Below, one piece after another: positions 8,633 through 17,583 of a stretch of 64,000 nt of DNA. The DNA is from Chitinimonas viridis (GTDB taxonomy: Bacteria > Pseudomonadota > Gammaproteobacteria > Burkholderiales > Chitinimonadaceae), in the NCBI RefSeq assembly GCF_030409555.1, contig NZ_JAUFPU010000019.1, forward strand, positions 62,001 to 126,000, in the 5' to 3' direction. Each line of letters starts with the position of its first letter. The stretch's first letter is position 1. A program made the position numbers and the translations under genes. The notes under the pieces were generated by a model that saw only the letters and a list, made by a program, of their open reading frames with translations, did no database searches and was not told where the DNA came from.

Positions 8633-8911
8633 GAGCCTGTTCAATGTCTTTTCACATCGTCGTTCGCAGCCTTGCCGGATGAAAGGCAAGGCGCAAGACG
8701 CGCAGCGGTACGGGTACCGTAAGCGGCTTGCAACGCTGCCACTCGTCGGCAAGGTTGCGTACCCGCAGGGCTGATCTGGAAAACGGCCACTCACTACGTT
8801 GTGGTGCGCAGGCAATAACTTGTTATTGCCTGCGCACCACGCCTTGTGCCTGGCCATTTTCCAGATCAGCCCAGCGGGCCGGCACGATGCGAAAAGACAT
8901 TGAACAGGCTC
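8633..8911. mobile_element. Palindromic MITE-like element, copy A (279 bp)
   Basis: Inverted ends GAGCCTGTTCAATGTCTTTT face each other at 8633 and 8911. Inside lies a nested palindrome: CTGATCTGGAAAA at about 8771 pairs with TTTTCCAGATCAG at 8857-8869, and the centre is GGCAATAAC-TT-GTTATTGCC (about 8811-8830). The left flank is TTA and the right TTG, close to a TNA duplication. A left-hand insert of about 110 bases (8655-8768) with its own small hairpins makes this the long form. It has no coding capacity that looks real. It sits 38 bases before the start of the RCC1-repeat gene. Confidence 0.8.
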
Positions 8912-8949
8912 TTGGCAGCCAGCTGAATTAGATGCGAAGGAGTATTCCC

Positions 8950-10569
8950 TTGAAACACGCCCCCTCGGCTAACTGGGCCCTGTTGCCCCTCGTCGCTGCG
9001 CTTACTGCCTGTATGGGCAATAGCGACGCACCGCCTACCCCGGTACCGCCACCCACTGTCAAACTCGATGTGTTCGGCGCCCGTGGCGATGTGCTGATCG
9101 CCGTCCCTACCGTGGCTAACTGCAGTCCGACGGCAACCCAATATAGCTGGAAAGATGCCCAAGGCCGCACCCTGGGCCAGGCGGATCGCCTGACCGATAC
9201 CGTGCCGGAAGAGCCGGTGACCATCACTGCCACCTGCGGTACTGCAAGCGATACACGCACCCTGGATCGCCGCCGGGTATTTGCCAGTGCAGCAGCCTTC
9301 GCCGTGCTCAAGGCAGACGGCACGGTTGAAGCCTGGGGCCACCCGATCTGGGGTGGCGATGCCAGCAATGTCGCCAGCAAGCTGATTGGCGTAAGGCAGA
9401 TCGCGGGCAGCGAACGCGCATTTGCTGCCGTACTGGCAGACGACACGGTGGTGACCTGGGGCTCCAGCCTGGCCGGCGGGCGCTCCGACACGCCGACGGC
9501 GCCCTTGACCGGTGTGGCCGATGTCTTGCCCGGCGAGCTGGCCTTCCTGGCGCGCAAGAAGGATGGCACCGTGGCCAGCTGGGGTTCGGGCCGGATACTG
9601 TTCGATGGCGAAGGTGCAACCTTTTCGGTGCCTACGGTGTTGACCGAGGACGTGGCGGCGCAGCTGACCAATGTGAGCAGCTGGGCCAGCAATGACAGTG
9701 CTTTTGCCGCACTGAAGCAGGATGGCAGCGTGGTGGCATGGGGCGACCCGGATGTCATCTTTGATGCCGATCCGGCACAGCTGCATGACGTGGTTCAGTT
9801 GCAAGCCAACCGCACTGACTTTGCCGTGCTGCGCAAGGATGGTTCGGTGTTTACCTGGGGTGCAGGCTTTGGTGGCTATCCTGGCGAAGACACTGCCAAG
9901 TTGTTGCAAAGCGGGGTCAAGACCCTCTATAGCAGTGGTCTGGCTTTTGCTGCACTCAAGACCGACGGCAGTGTGGTGGCCTGGGGCGGCGATGGCTTCT
10001 CTGACTACGGCAACAATGCCAGCGCTGTGGCGGCCGAGTTGAGCAAGGTCAGCCGTGTCTACGGTAACCATGTGGCCTTTGCTGCCCATAAGGCCGACGG
10101 CAGCGTCGTGAGCTGGGGCGAGCCTTATCGCGGTATTGCCGGCTACACCGCCATCAAGAGCAAGCTGGTTCAGGTTCGCGATGTCGTGGCGACAGAAACC
10201 GCCTTTGCTGCCTTGCGCCGTGACGGCACGGTGGTGGCCTGGGGCGACCCGGAGAACGGGGGCGATGCCAGTGCGATAGCCAATAGCAATTTCGGTGTTC
10301 TGGCGGTGTATGCCAACCACCGGGCCTTTGCCGCCTTGCGCCTGGATGGCAGCGTCCTGACCTGGGGTGCCGCCGCCGATGGTGGCGATAGCAGCAGTGT
10401 GGCCAGCCAGCTCAAGGGTGTGCGCGCTATTTATCGCAGCGCCTTTGGCGGCTTCCTGGCACAGCGCCAGGATGGCAGCTTCGTGACCTGGGGTGGCAAG
10501 CATGCCGGCGGCGATAGCAGTGCCGTTGCTGCACGTCTTACCCGTATTCCGTATTTCAAGACGAACTGA
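8950..10569 (+). CDS. RCC1-repeat (beta-propeller) lipoprotein
   Basis: 539-aa protein starting at a TTG, chosen because AAGGAG (8937-8942) is spaced seven bases from it, while the ATG at 8932 has no ribosome-binding site. From the TTG the N-terminus is a clean lipoprotein signal: basic start, hydrophobic core and LTAC lipobox at about residues 18-21. After a proline-rich spacer and an Ig-like segment come about ten repeats of roughly 40-50 residues, each with an FAxLKxDGSVVxWG core. This is the pattern of RCC1/BNR-like seven-bladed propellers. It is 14 bases ahead of a subtilase and probably forms an operon with it. Partner and function are unknown. Confidence 0.82.
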   Translation: MKHAPSANWALLPLVAALTACMGNSDAPPTPVPPPTVKLDVFGARGDVLIAVPTVANCSPTATQYSWKDAQGRTLGQADRLTDTVPEEPVTITATCGTASDTRTLDRRRVFASAAAFAVLKADGTVEAWGHPIWGGDASNVASKLIGVRQIAGSERAFAAVLADDTVVTWGSSLAGGRSDTPTAPLTGVADVLPGELAFLARKKDGTVASWGSGRILFDGEGATFSVPTVLTEDVAAQLTNVSSWASNDSAFAALKQDGSVVAWGDPDVIFDADPAQLHDVVQLQANRTDFAVLRKDGSVFTWGAGFGGYPGEDTAKLLQSGVKTLYSSGLAFAALKTDGSVVAWGGDGFSDYGNNASAVAAELSKVSRVYGNHVAFAAHKADGSVVSWGEPYRGIAGYTAIKSKLVQVRDVVATETAFAALRRDGTVVAWGDPENGGDASAIANSNFGVLAVYANHRAFAALRLDGSVLTWGAAADGGDSSSVASQLKGVRAIYRSAFGGFLAQRQDGSFVTWGGKHAGGDSSAVAARLTRIPYFKTN

Positions 10570-10583
10570 GGAGTCAGCCGCAC

Positions 10584-12038
10584 ATGTTTCGTCAAAACAA
10601 ACTTTCATCGCTGAGCCTGGCCGTGGTGCTGGGCGCCGCCTTGGCCGCGCCGGCCCACGCCGGTACCAAGCAACCCACGGCATCGGCGGAGCAGCCGCAC
10701 TCGCAGCCTCGCCTGCAGGCTAGGTCTGCAGCCACGCGTGTCCAGCCAGCCAATGACATGGTCAGTTCGCTGATCGTGAAATTCAAGCGCAATGCCGCAG
10801 GCGCCAGCCTGAGCCGCGCCCAGGCCATGCAGCAAGGGGCCGAGCGTGCCCAGAGGCTGGCCCCTATCGCTGCCAAGAGTGGGCTGAGCATCAGCCACAC
10901 CCGGCAGTTGAGTATCGGTGCCGATGTCTTCAAGCTGGGTCGTTCCATCAGTGTCGCAGCTGCTTTCCGCCTGGCGCGTGAAATGCAACGCAACAACCCG
11001 GACATCGCCTACGCCGAGCCGGACGTGATCAACCGCATCATGGCCGTGCCCACCGACCCCTACTACAGTATGCAGTGGGATATGTACGAGCCTGCTGGCG
11101 GCATGAATGTCGAGCGCGCCTGGAACATTACCCGTGGCGAAGGTGCCGTGGTGGCTGTGCTGGATACCGGGGTGAGAGCCCATCCGGACCTGGTGGCCAA
11201 CCTGTTGCCGGGCTATGACTTCATCAGCAATGACGCGGCTGGTAATGATGGTGATGGCCGTGATGCGGACCCCACCGACCCAGGTGATGATTGTGGCCAG
11301 GGTAGCAGCTGGCACGGCACCCATGTGGCCGGCACAGTCGCTGCCGTGGCCGACAATGGCATAGGTGTGGCTGGCGTAGCGCCGGCAGCCAAAGTGGTAC
11401 CGGTGCGCGTGCTGGGCAAGTGTGGTGGCAGCAGTGGCGACATCATTGACGCCATGGTATGGGCATCGGGCGGCACCGTGACCGGTGTTCCCGATAATGC
11501 CAACCCAGCCCGTGTGCTGAATCTGTCGCTCGGTAGCGCCATTCCCTGCCTGAACAGCTATCGCGAAGCCGTAGCGCATGTCAGCAAGCTGGGTGCCCTG
11601 GTGGTGGCGGCAGCCGGCAATGAATCGCAGAACGTGCGTAGTGCCCAGCCGGCCAGTTGCCCTGGTGTACTGGCGGTATCCGCTACTACCCGTGCCGGCG
11701 GCCGGGCGTACTACTCCAACTACGGTTCGCTGGTGTCGTTGGCAGGCCCCGGTGGTGAGACCTTCGAGGCAAGTGATGGCATCTTGTCGACCTTCAACGA
11801 GGGTCTGAGCGAGCCGGGTGCCGACAGCTATTACTTCTATCAAGGTACGTCCATGGCGGCACCGCATATTGCCGGCTTGGCAGCGCTGATGCTGTCGGTC
11901 AACCCCAGGCTGACCTCCGCCCAGTTGCGGGCCCTCATGCAGCAGACAGCAAGGCCATTCCCATCGGCCTGTGCCGGTTGCGGTGCGGGTATAGCTGATG
12001 CAGAGGCTGCAGTGAAAGCAGCGCAAGCGGCAAAGTAA
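10584..12038 (+). CDS. Secreted subtilisin-family (S8) serine protease
   Basis: 484-aa protease precursor. A signal peptide ends near AHA (about residue 27), followed by an inhibitor-I9-like propeptide region (about 55-150). The catalytic triad is complete: Asp194 in VVAVLDTGV, His244 in SWHGTHVAGT and Ser423 in YQGTSMAAPHIAG, with the oxyanion Asn in VVAAAGNES. The mature domain has cysteine pairs typical of exported proteobacterial subtilases (DDCGQ, GKCGG, IPCLN, ASCPG, CAGCG). GAGGAG precedes the ATG. It is translated directly after the RCC1 lipoprotein and ends at a strong terminator. Confidence 0.94.
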   Translation: MFRQNKLSSLSLAVVLGAALAAPAHAGTKQPTASAEQPHSQPRLQARSAATRVQPANDMVSSLIVKFKRNAAGASLSRAQAMQQGAERAQRLAPIAAKSGLSISHTRQLSIGADVFKLGRSISVAAAFRLAREMQRNNPDIAYAEPDVINRIMAVPTDPYYSMQWDMYEPAGGMNVERAWNITRGEGAVVAVLDTGVRAHPDLVANLLPGYDFISNDAAGNDGDGRDADPTDPGDDCGQGSSWHGTHVAGTVAAVADNGIGVAGVAPAAKVVPVRVLGKCGGSSGDIIDAMVWASGGTVTGVPDNANPARVLNLSLGSAIPCLNSYREAVAHVSKLGALVVAAAGNESQNVRSAQPASCPGVLAVSATTRAGGRAYYSNYGSLVSLAGPGGETFEASDGILSTFNEGLSEPGADSYYFYQGTSMAAPHIAGLAALMLSVNPRLTSAQLRALMQQTARPFPSACAGCGAGIADAEAAVKAAQAAK

Positions 12039-12057
12039 GCGCGCTAATTGTGGTATG

Positions 12058-12090
12058 AAAAAAGCCGGGTCTCCAACCCGGCTTTTTTTT
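12058..12090. terminator. Bidirectional terminator between subtilase and aminopeptidase
   Basis: AGCCGGGT (12063-12070) pairs with ACCCGGCT (12076-12083) around a five-base loop. A-run on the left and eight Ts on the right allow termination of both converging genes. Confidence 0.9.
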
Positions 12091-12115
12091 GTTTCCAACA
12101 CCTGTCCTTGAGCGC

Positions 12116-14722
12116 CTATGAACTGAAGGTCGCGAGATAAGCAGCCAGGCTTTGTTGCTGGGTATCGCGATACACCGCGCACAGGCGTATGGCTTCCAGC
12201 GACTGTCTTAGGGTGTTGGGGCCACCGTTGTAGCGCGTGGCCAGCGGGCCGAAGAAGGTTTCCACCGCGCGGGCCTCGTCCTGCCCACAGAACTGGTTGA
12301 AATCCCGTGGCAGATTGCCTGGGCCGTCCTTGGACAAACGCTGTGTCAGCGGTTTGTACGCCTGCATGACAAAGCGCAGTGCACCTTTGCGCAGCTCGGG
12401 ATTGTCATTCTGCGTACGCAGCATGCGTCTTGCCTCGCGGATGTCGTGCTGCTTGTTCAGCAGCAATCCCCGCGCTGCTTCAGCCAGGGAGGGCTCGCGC
12501 AGGTTGCCCAGCGCCGAGTAGATTTCCTCCCGTTCATTGCGATCGACAGCCTGCAGCACACGTGCTTGCAAGGCATCAAACAGAGGGCGGTCACCTTCCA
12601 GGGCGGCGGTCTTGAGGATGCTGCCACGCACCGATACATCGAGGGTGGCCTTGCCAGCAAGCCATTGCCGTGTGAGCAGCCCGGCCTCCTGGCGCAGCGG
12701 CGCATCCTGCCCATAGTCGGCCAATTGCGTTAGCAGGCTGGCGCGCAACAGGTTGTCGGCATCACTCTCGCCTGCCTTGACCAGCCAGCCCAGTTGCCGT
12801 GCACGCTCGCCAAAGGCTTGCTGCCATAACGCGGCGTAGGCACGTTGTTGATCCGGAGACACCAACGGTGCCGCACTCTTGAGCAGGGTAGCCGCAGCCT
12901 CGACAACTTCGCGGCGCGGGTGTTTGGCCGCATAGGCCGCCAATGACAAGGCATCGGCCAGGGGCAGGTCACCTGATTCCGTCAGCGCCTGGGCGTCATC
13001 AAGGTCGGCCAGCATTTCGTTGTCGCTGGGCTTGCCCTGGGTCATCAGCTTGTGCAGCAGACCAGGCGCGTAGGCAACCCGGTAGTAGCCGGTGCCGCCG
13101 GCATTGGCCTGTACCCAGCCTGGGCAGCGGGAGTCCGGCAGCCTGACGCTGTCCTGGCCCTGCTTGAGCAGTAAGCGGGTCTGGCCAGCTGGTGTGCGGA
13201 TATTCAGCGGTATATGCCATAGCGCATCCTGCGTGCCCATAGAGCCCTTGGGCAGGAAGCGCTGCTGGCTGACCTTGAGCGTGGGCGCAGCGCTGCAGTC
13301 CAGGCTGACGCTGACCTTGGGAATGCCAGGCTGGGAGATAAAGCTACGGAACGCCGCAGCGACCTCGGGCTGATCGCCCGCCATGGCCTGGATAAAGTCG
13401 CTGCCCTTGGCGTTGCTCCAGGCATGACGCTTCATGTAACGACCGACACCGGCCTGGAATTGCGCATCGCCCAGCCAGGTCTCGAACATAGCCAATATGG
13501 TCTGGCCCTTGTCATAGGTAATGCTGTCGAATGCACCTCCCATATCCTGATTGGTGAGTATGGGCTGGTGTACCCGGCGGGCACTGGCCAGGCGGTCAGT
13601 TCGCATGGCCTTGGCGCGCGAGTATTGCAAGCTGCTGTCCCATTGCCACTGGGGCATGACTTCGGCGGTGATCTTGTCACCCATCCAGGAGGCGAACGCT
13701 TCGTTCAGCCACAGATCATCCCACCAGGCCATAGTGACGTAATTGCCAAACCACTGATGGGCCAGTTCGTGGGCGGCCACCGCCACATAGTCGCGCTGGA
13801 AGCTGGTGGTTTCCTCATAGGGCTTGGCTAGTAAGAGGCCGGATTGATAGGTAATCAGGCCGGCATTTTCCATGGCGCCAAATCCCTCGGTCAGCGGCAG
13901 TACCAGGCTGTCCAGCTTCTCGTAGGGGTAAGGCATGCCAAAATAGGCCTCCAGCTTGGCCACAATGCCGGGTGTAACCTTGGCCGCAAAGCGGGCGTCG
14001 GCGGCGCGACCGCGCGGGGTGATATAGCGCAGTGCCGTGTTGCCTACCTTGCCACCATCCAGCACGTCGAACGGGCCGACACCAAATGCCACCAGATAGC
14101 TGGGCATGGGTTTGCTGGTCTGAAAGTCCACCCGTTTCCAGCCGGGCTTGACCGGGCTCTCCTTGATGGCGGGTGTGTTGGCCACCGCCATCAGTTTGTC
14201 GGGTACGGTCAGCGACAGGGTCCAGGGCACTTTCCAGCCAGGTTCATCAAAGCTGGGGAAGGCCATGCGTGCGCCGGTGGATTCAAACTGAGTGAAGGCA
14301 TACCAATCACCGGCCTCATGCTGGCGGAACAGGCCGTAGACGTCCTTGTCCTGGATATGCCCGTCGAATGCCAGCTTGAGCTGGCCTATGCCGGCTGGTA
14401 CAGGCTGGCTGAAACGCAGGTCCATCAGGTCGTCGTCCAGCACGCGGGCGCTGGCGCGGTAGGTCTTGCCGCCCAGCTCCAGCAGGGCAGAGCGTACGGC
14501 AATGCCGGTTGCATTGAGCCGCAGTGTCTTGCTGGGATGCAGCACGTCCACCTCTATGGTGACGGTGCCGCTATGCCGGGGCTGTGCTGGATCCAGGGTG
14601 AGCGCGACATCGTAGGCCAGCGGGCGTACATTGTCGGGCAAACGCATGGGCAGGGGTTCCTGGCCTGCCAGTGCCTGGGTGGCAAGCAGGCTGAGTAGTA
14701 CCAGGCGGGTGAGCCGCTTCAT
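12116..14722 (-). CDS. M1-family zinc aminopeptidase, exported
   Basis: 868-aa gluzincin. A signal peptide spans about residues 1-19 (MKRLTRLVLLSLLATQALA), placing it in the periplasm or outside. The M1 N-terminal beta domain is followed by the exopeptidase motif GAMEN (GFGAMENAGLITY) and the zinc site His318-Glu319-x-x-His322 with the third ligand Glu341 (LWLNEAF). The C-terminal 300 residues match the ERAP1-like helical domain. It removes N-terminal residues from peptides. An AGAGGA sequence precedes the ATG. Domain order resembles secreted aminopeptidase N-like enzymes of Xanthomonadales and Chitinimonas-type bacteria more than cytosolic E. coli PepN. Confidence 0.92.
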   Translation of the reverse strand: MKRLTRLVLLSLLATQALAGQEPLPMRLPDNVRPLAYDVALTLDPAQPRHSGTVTIEVDVLHPSKTLRLNATGIAVRSALLELGGKTYRASARVLDDDLMDLRFSQPVPAGIGQLKLAFDGHIQDKDVYGLFRQHEAGDWYAFTQFESTGARMAFPSFDEPGWKVPWTLSLTVPDKLMAVANTPAIKESPVKPGWKRVDFQTSKPMPSYLVAFGVGPFDVLDGGKVGNTALRYITPRGRAADARFAAKVTPGIVAKLEAYFGMPYPYEKLDSLVLPLTEGFGAMENAGLITYQSGLLLAKPYEETTSFQRDYVAVAAHELAHQWFGNYVTMAWWDDLWLNEAFASWMGDKITAEVMPQWQWDSSLQYSRAKAMRTDRLASARRVHQPILTNQDMGGAFDSITYDKGQTILAMFETWLGDAQFQAGVGRYMKRHAWSNAKGSDFIQAMAGDQPEVAAAFRSFISQPGIPKVSVSLDCSAAPTLKVSQQRFLPKGSMGTQDALWHIPLNIRTPAGQTRLLLKQGQDSVRLPDSRCPGWVQANAGGTGYYRVAYAPGLLHKLMTQGKPSDNEMLADLDDAQALTESGDLPLADALSLAAYAAKHPRREVVEAAATLLKSAAPLVSPDQQRAYAALWQQAFGERARQLGWLVKAGESDADNLLRASLLTQLADYGQDAPLRQEAGLLTRQWLAGKATLDVSVRGSILKTAALEGDRPLFDALQARVLQAVDRNEREEIYSALGNLREPSLAEAARGLLLNKQHDIREARRMLRTQNDNPELRKGALRFVMQAYKPLTQRLSKDGPGNLPRDFNQFCGQDEARAVETFFGPLATRYNGGPNTLRQSLEAIRLCAVYRDTQQQSLAAYLATFSS

Positions 14723-14888
14723 CTTATCGTCCTCTTGATGCCCGGCCAGGCCGGGTAAGGGGGCGACTATAGCAAAATGACATCAGCAAACCGCTTAAAC
14801 CGCGACGAGCTGCCATAGGCGCGGATAAATGGCGGGCAATACCCAACAGGGGCAAGGACATCCCTTGGCGGGTAGTCTGCAGCGCTGG

Positions 14889-15569
14889 TTACAGAACACC
14901 AAAAACCTTGCGCAGCAATTTGCTGGCCTGGCCCATCGGATCGGCCCGGATGGCTTTTTCTTCCTTGGCTATCATCAGGAAGAGTCCGTCCAGCGTACGC
15001 TGGGTGACATAGTTGTCGAGGTTGGCGTCCTCACGCTTGATCAGGCCTAACTGGGCCGCCTGGCCGGCGTAGGCATTGTATTTTTCGGCCAGTTTCACCT
15101 TGGCGGTGGCCTTTTCCACGATAGGTTTGAAACGCGCACTGATCGCTTCGCTGGTCGTGCGCCGGAAGTAGTCGGTCGCCGCTGTGTCGCCTCCCGTCAG
15201 AATACCCTTGGCGTCCTGCCAGCTCATTTTCTTGATGCTGTCGACCAGCACCGGCTTGGCCTCCTGTACGGCTTTTTCGGCAGCGCGATTCATGCTGGTG
15301 ACCAGCTCGTCAGCACGCTCGCCTTGGCCCAGGGTACGTAACAGTTTTTCTGCCTTGCGCAAGCCGTCCGGTAGGGGAATCTTCACTTCGCTGTTGCCCA
15401 GAAAACCATCCGCCTTGCCGAGCTGCCCTACCGCCACGGTGGCAGCCTGGGTCAGTGCTTCCTTGAGCCCGCTGGCGGCATCCTTGTTGTTGAGCTTATC
15501 CAGCCCCTCCGCCTGGGCGAACAGGCCAGCGGTGAGCAGCAGGGTAAGCAGGTAGCGGCGAGTGCGCAT
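14889..15569 (-). CDS. DUF4197 periplasmic protein
   Basis: 226-aa protein with an N-terminal signal peptide (MRTRRYLLTLLLTAGLFAQAEG). The rest is helical and matches DUF4197: GLKEALTQAATVAVGQLGKADGFLGN, VKIPLPDGLRKAEKLLRTLGQG, SMNRAAEKAVQEAKPVLVDSIKKMSWQDAKGIL and a C-terminal LDNYVTQRTLDGLFLMIAKEEKAIRADP. The family is widespread in proteobacteria and has no established function. The start at 15569 was taken in place of one 126 bases upstream because it gives the signal peptide and has GGAGA before it. Methylglyoxal synthase lies just upstream on the same strand, 14 bases away, so they may be cotranscribed. Confidence 0.88.
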   Translation of the reverse strand: MRTRRYLLTLLLTAGLFAQAEGLDKLNNKDAASGLKEALTQAATVAVGQLGKADGFLGNSEVKIPLPDGLRKAEKLLRTLGQGERADELVTSMNRAAEKAVQEAKPVLVDSIKKMSWQDAKGILTGGDTAATDYFRRTTSEAISARFKPIVEKATAKVKLAEKYNAYAGQAAQLGLIKREDANLDNYVTQRTLDGLFLMIAKEEKAIRADPMGQASKLLRKVFGVL

Positions 15570-15583
15570 GGTTTTCTCCAGTC

Positions 15584-16045
15584 TCAATTGGGGATGGTAC
15601 GGGCCTGGTGGGCACTGTAATCGGGGACACTGCGGCGATAAGCGGCCGAGATCAACGGCGAGCTGATGATGAAGTCTGCGGTGGCACGGTTGCAAGCCAT
15701 GGGTATGTTCCAGACCACGGCCATGCGCAGCAAGGCCTTGACGTCAGGGTCATGGGGCTGGGGTTCGAGCGGATCCCAGAAGAAGATCAGGCAATCAATC
15801 TGGCGCGAGACAATGGCGGCACCAATCTGCTGGTCGCCGCCCAGTGGTCCGCTCTGGAAGCGGGCTACCGGCAGATCCAGCTCAGCCTCCAGCAAACCAC
15901 CGGTCGTACCCGTGGCGTACAGGGTATGGCTTGCCAGTTCTGCCTTGTGGGTACGTGCCCAATCCAGCAGGTTGGCTTTCATATTGTCGTGCGCTACCAG
16001 GGCAATCTGCTTTTGTGCCGCCAGCGCGATTTCGATGTATTGCAT
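15584..16045 (-). CDS. mgsA: Methylglyoxal synthase
   Basis: 153-aa enzyme that converts dihydroxyacetone phosphate to methylglyoxal and phosphate, a glycolytic overflow bypass. The catalytic aspartate is Asp71 in FQSGPLGGDQQIG, the same number as in E. coli MgsA (152 aa). Phosphate-binding residues lie in LYATGTTGG (about 45-53), and ALLRMAVVWNIPMACNRATADF is the usual C-terminal core. A longer open frame upstream to 16240 exists but would overlap the corA leader and lacks family similarity, so the ATG at 16045 is used. Confidence 0.95.
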   Translation of the reverse strand: MQYIEIALAAQKQIALVAHDNMKANLLDWARTHKAELASHTLYATGTTGGLLEAELDLPVARFQSGPLGGDQQIGAAIVSRQIDCLIFFWDPLEPQPHDPDVKALLRMAVVWNIPMACNRATADFIISSPLISAAYRRSVPDYSAHQARTIPN

Positions 16046-16194
16046 AGGCCGGTCCTTGCTATGCCTGCCGAGGCAGGCTTTCATGATTGATAAGCAGCTG
16101 ACAAAACCTGCTGCCGTTGCTGCACAAGCTTGCTGTATCCGCGTACAGCCCACGCTTGTGCGTCTGGCTGAAATCGCCACACTGGGATGGCTCA

Positions 16195-16208
16195 GAGCCT
16201 GTTCAAAG
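16195..16208 (+). repeat. Solo end of the GAGCCTGTTCAA element upstream of corA
   Basis: GAGCCTGTTCAAAG preceded by TCA, identical to the first 14 bases of element copy B that follows corA. No partner end is nearby on this side. It lies 21 bases before the corA start codon, in the corA leader. Confidence 0.6.
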
Positions 16209-16229
16209 TGGGTAATAGCGGAGAACAAT

Positions 16230-17201
16230 ATGCTGATCAACTGCGCGGCCTACCAGGCTGGTCATAAGCTTGCTGATTTGCCGGTGGCCGCTATCAGCGA
16301 ATACGTGGGTAAGCCTGATTGCTTTGTCTGGGTAGCACTGAAGGATGCCACAGCAGAAGAGCTGACTGAAATGCAGGTGGAGTTCGGCCTGCACGAACTG
16401 GCGGTGGAGGACGCCCGCAATGGTCATCAGCGGCCCAAGGTTGAGGAGTATGGCAACACGCTGTTCTGTGTGCTGCATGTGCTGGACATGGATGAAGCCG
16501 GCTTGTTGGAGAAGGGGGAGGTAGCCATCTTTGTCGGGCCTAACTTCGTCTTGTCCATCCGCAATCGTTCACGCATTGGTTTCCTCAATGTGCGCGAACG
16601 TACCGAACGGGAGCCACACCTGCTGCAGCATGGCGCAGGCTATGTACTGTATGCCCTGATCGATACCGTGGTAGATCGTTACTTTGGCATTATCCACCGC
16701 CTGCAGGGCGAGCTGGAAACCATAGAAGATCGTATGTTTGCCGAGGATAATCCGGCACGCGCCAATATCGAAGCGCTATACACGCTCAAACGCAAGCTGG
16801 TGACGGTGAACCACGCCGTAGTGCCTTTGCTTGACGCCATCGCCCATTTGTACGGCGGGCGGGTGCCTGGGGTATGCATGGGCATGCATGAATACTATCG
16901 CGATGTCTATGACCACCTGGAACGCATCGTCAAATCGGTCGAGTCGCTGCGCGATATGTCCAGTACGGCGGTGCAGGTCAACCTGGCCATGATCTCGCTG
17001 GATGAATCTGCCGTGAGCAAGAAGCTGGCGGGCTATGCCGCCCTGTTTGCGGTGCCCACCATGCTCGCCGGCATCTATGGCATGAACTTCGAGCATATGC
17101 CTGAGTTGAAGTGGAACCTGGGCTACCCGCTTACCCTGATGGCCATGCTGGTGGTGGACGTAGTGCTGTGGTGGCGATTCAAACGGGCAGGGTGGTTGTG
17201 A
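16230..17201 (+). CDS. corA: CorA-family magnesium/cobalt transporter
   Basis: 323-aa inner-membrane divalent-cation channel. A long cytoplasmic alpha/beta plus helical region is followed by two C-terminal transmembrane helices; the signature GMN is at residues 284-286 in AGIYGMNFEHMPEL, the periplasmic selectivity loop. The ATG at 16230 is chosen because GGAGA lies just upstream and the protein then starts like other CorAs; the open frame extends to 15666 but crosses mgsA on the other strand. The TGA stop (17199-17201) is also the left target-site copy of repeat element B. A solo repeat end lies in the leader, so the gene is bracketed by repeat sequence. Confidence 0.93.
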   Translation: MLINCAAYQAGHKLADLPVAAISEYVGKPDCFVWVALKDATAEELTEMQVEFGLHELAVEDARNGHQRPKVEEYGNTLFCVLHVLDMDEAGLLEKGEVAIFVGPNFVLSIRNRSRIGFLNVRERTEREPHLLQHGAGYVLYALIDTVVDRYFGIIHRLQGELETIEDRMFAEDNPARANIEALYTLKRKLVTVNHAVVPLLDAIAHLYGGRVPGVCMGMHEYYRDVYDHLERIVKSVESLRDMSSTAVQVNLAMISLDESAVSKKLAGYAALFAVPTMLAGIYGMNFEHMPELKWNLGYPLTLMAMLVVDVVLWWRFKRAGWL

Positions 17202-17491
17202 GAGCCTGTTCAAAGCCTTTTCGCCGCGCGCCGGCCCGCTGGGCTGATCTGGAAAATGGCCAGACACAAGGCGTGGTGCGCAGGCAATAACAAGTTATTG
17301 CCAAGCGCCACAACGCAGTGAATGGCCGTTTTCCAGATCAGCCCTTCGGGTTCGCAGCCTTGCCGGCGAGTGGCGGCGTTGCAAGCCGCTGACGGTACCC
17401 GTACCGCTGCGCGGCTTGGGCCTTGCCCTTCATCCGGCAAGGTTGCGAGCCCAGCGGGCCGCGACGCGGCGAAAAGACTTTGAACAGGCTC
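17202..17491. mobile_element. Palindromic MITE-like element, copy B (290 bp), with TGA duplication
   Basis: Ends GAGCCTGTTCAAAG (17202) and its inverse CTTTGAACAGGCTC (ending 17491). Both sides are flanked by TGA (17199-17201 and 17492-17494), a perfect three-base TNA-type duplication. Internally it is the same as copy A but inverted: the central GGCAATAAC-AA-GTTATTGCC hairpin and CTGATCTGGAAAA / TTTTCCAGATCAG arms come first and the extra 120-base segment comes after. The left TGA is the corA stop codon. Confidence 0.88.
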
Positions 17492-17583
17492 TGAGAACCC
17501 ACCGTAGCAGGCTGCGCCGTCCTCTGGCGCCAGGGCATCCCTGGTGGCTGCTCAGCCCGTCACCGCCCAGCGATGACTGGCGT

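Noticed and set aside
8630-8931. Short open frames inside palindromic element A
   Set aside because: They arise from the symmetry of the repeat, differ between copies and lack start signals.
8866-10683. 605-aa open frame opposite the RCC1-repeat gene
   Set aside because: Repetitive because the real gene is repetitive; starts inside the subtilase and ends inside the palindromic element, with no start signal.
15666-16229. Long upstream extension of the corA frame
   Set aside because: It runs through mgsA on the opposite strand, has no family similarity and lacks a ribosome-binding site; the ATG at 16230 has one.
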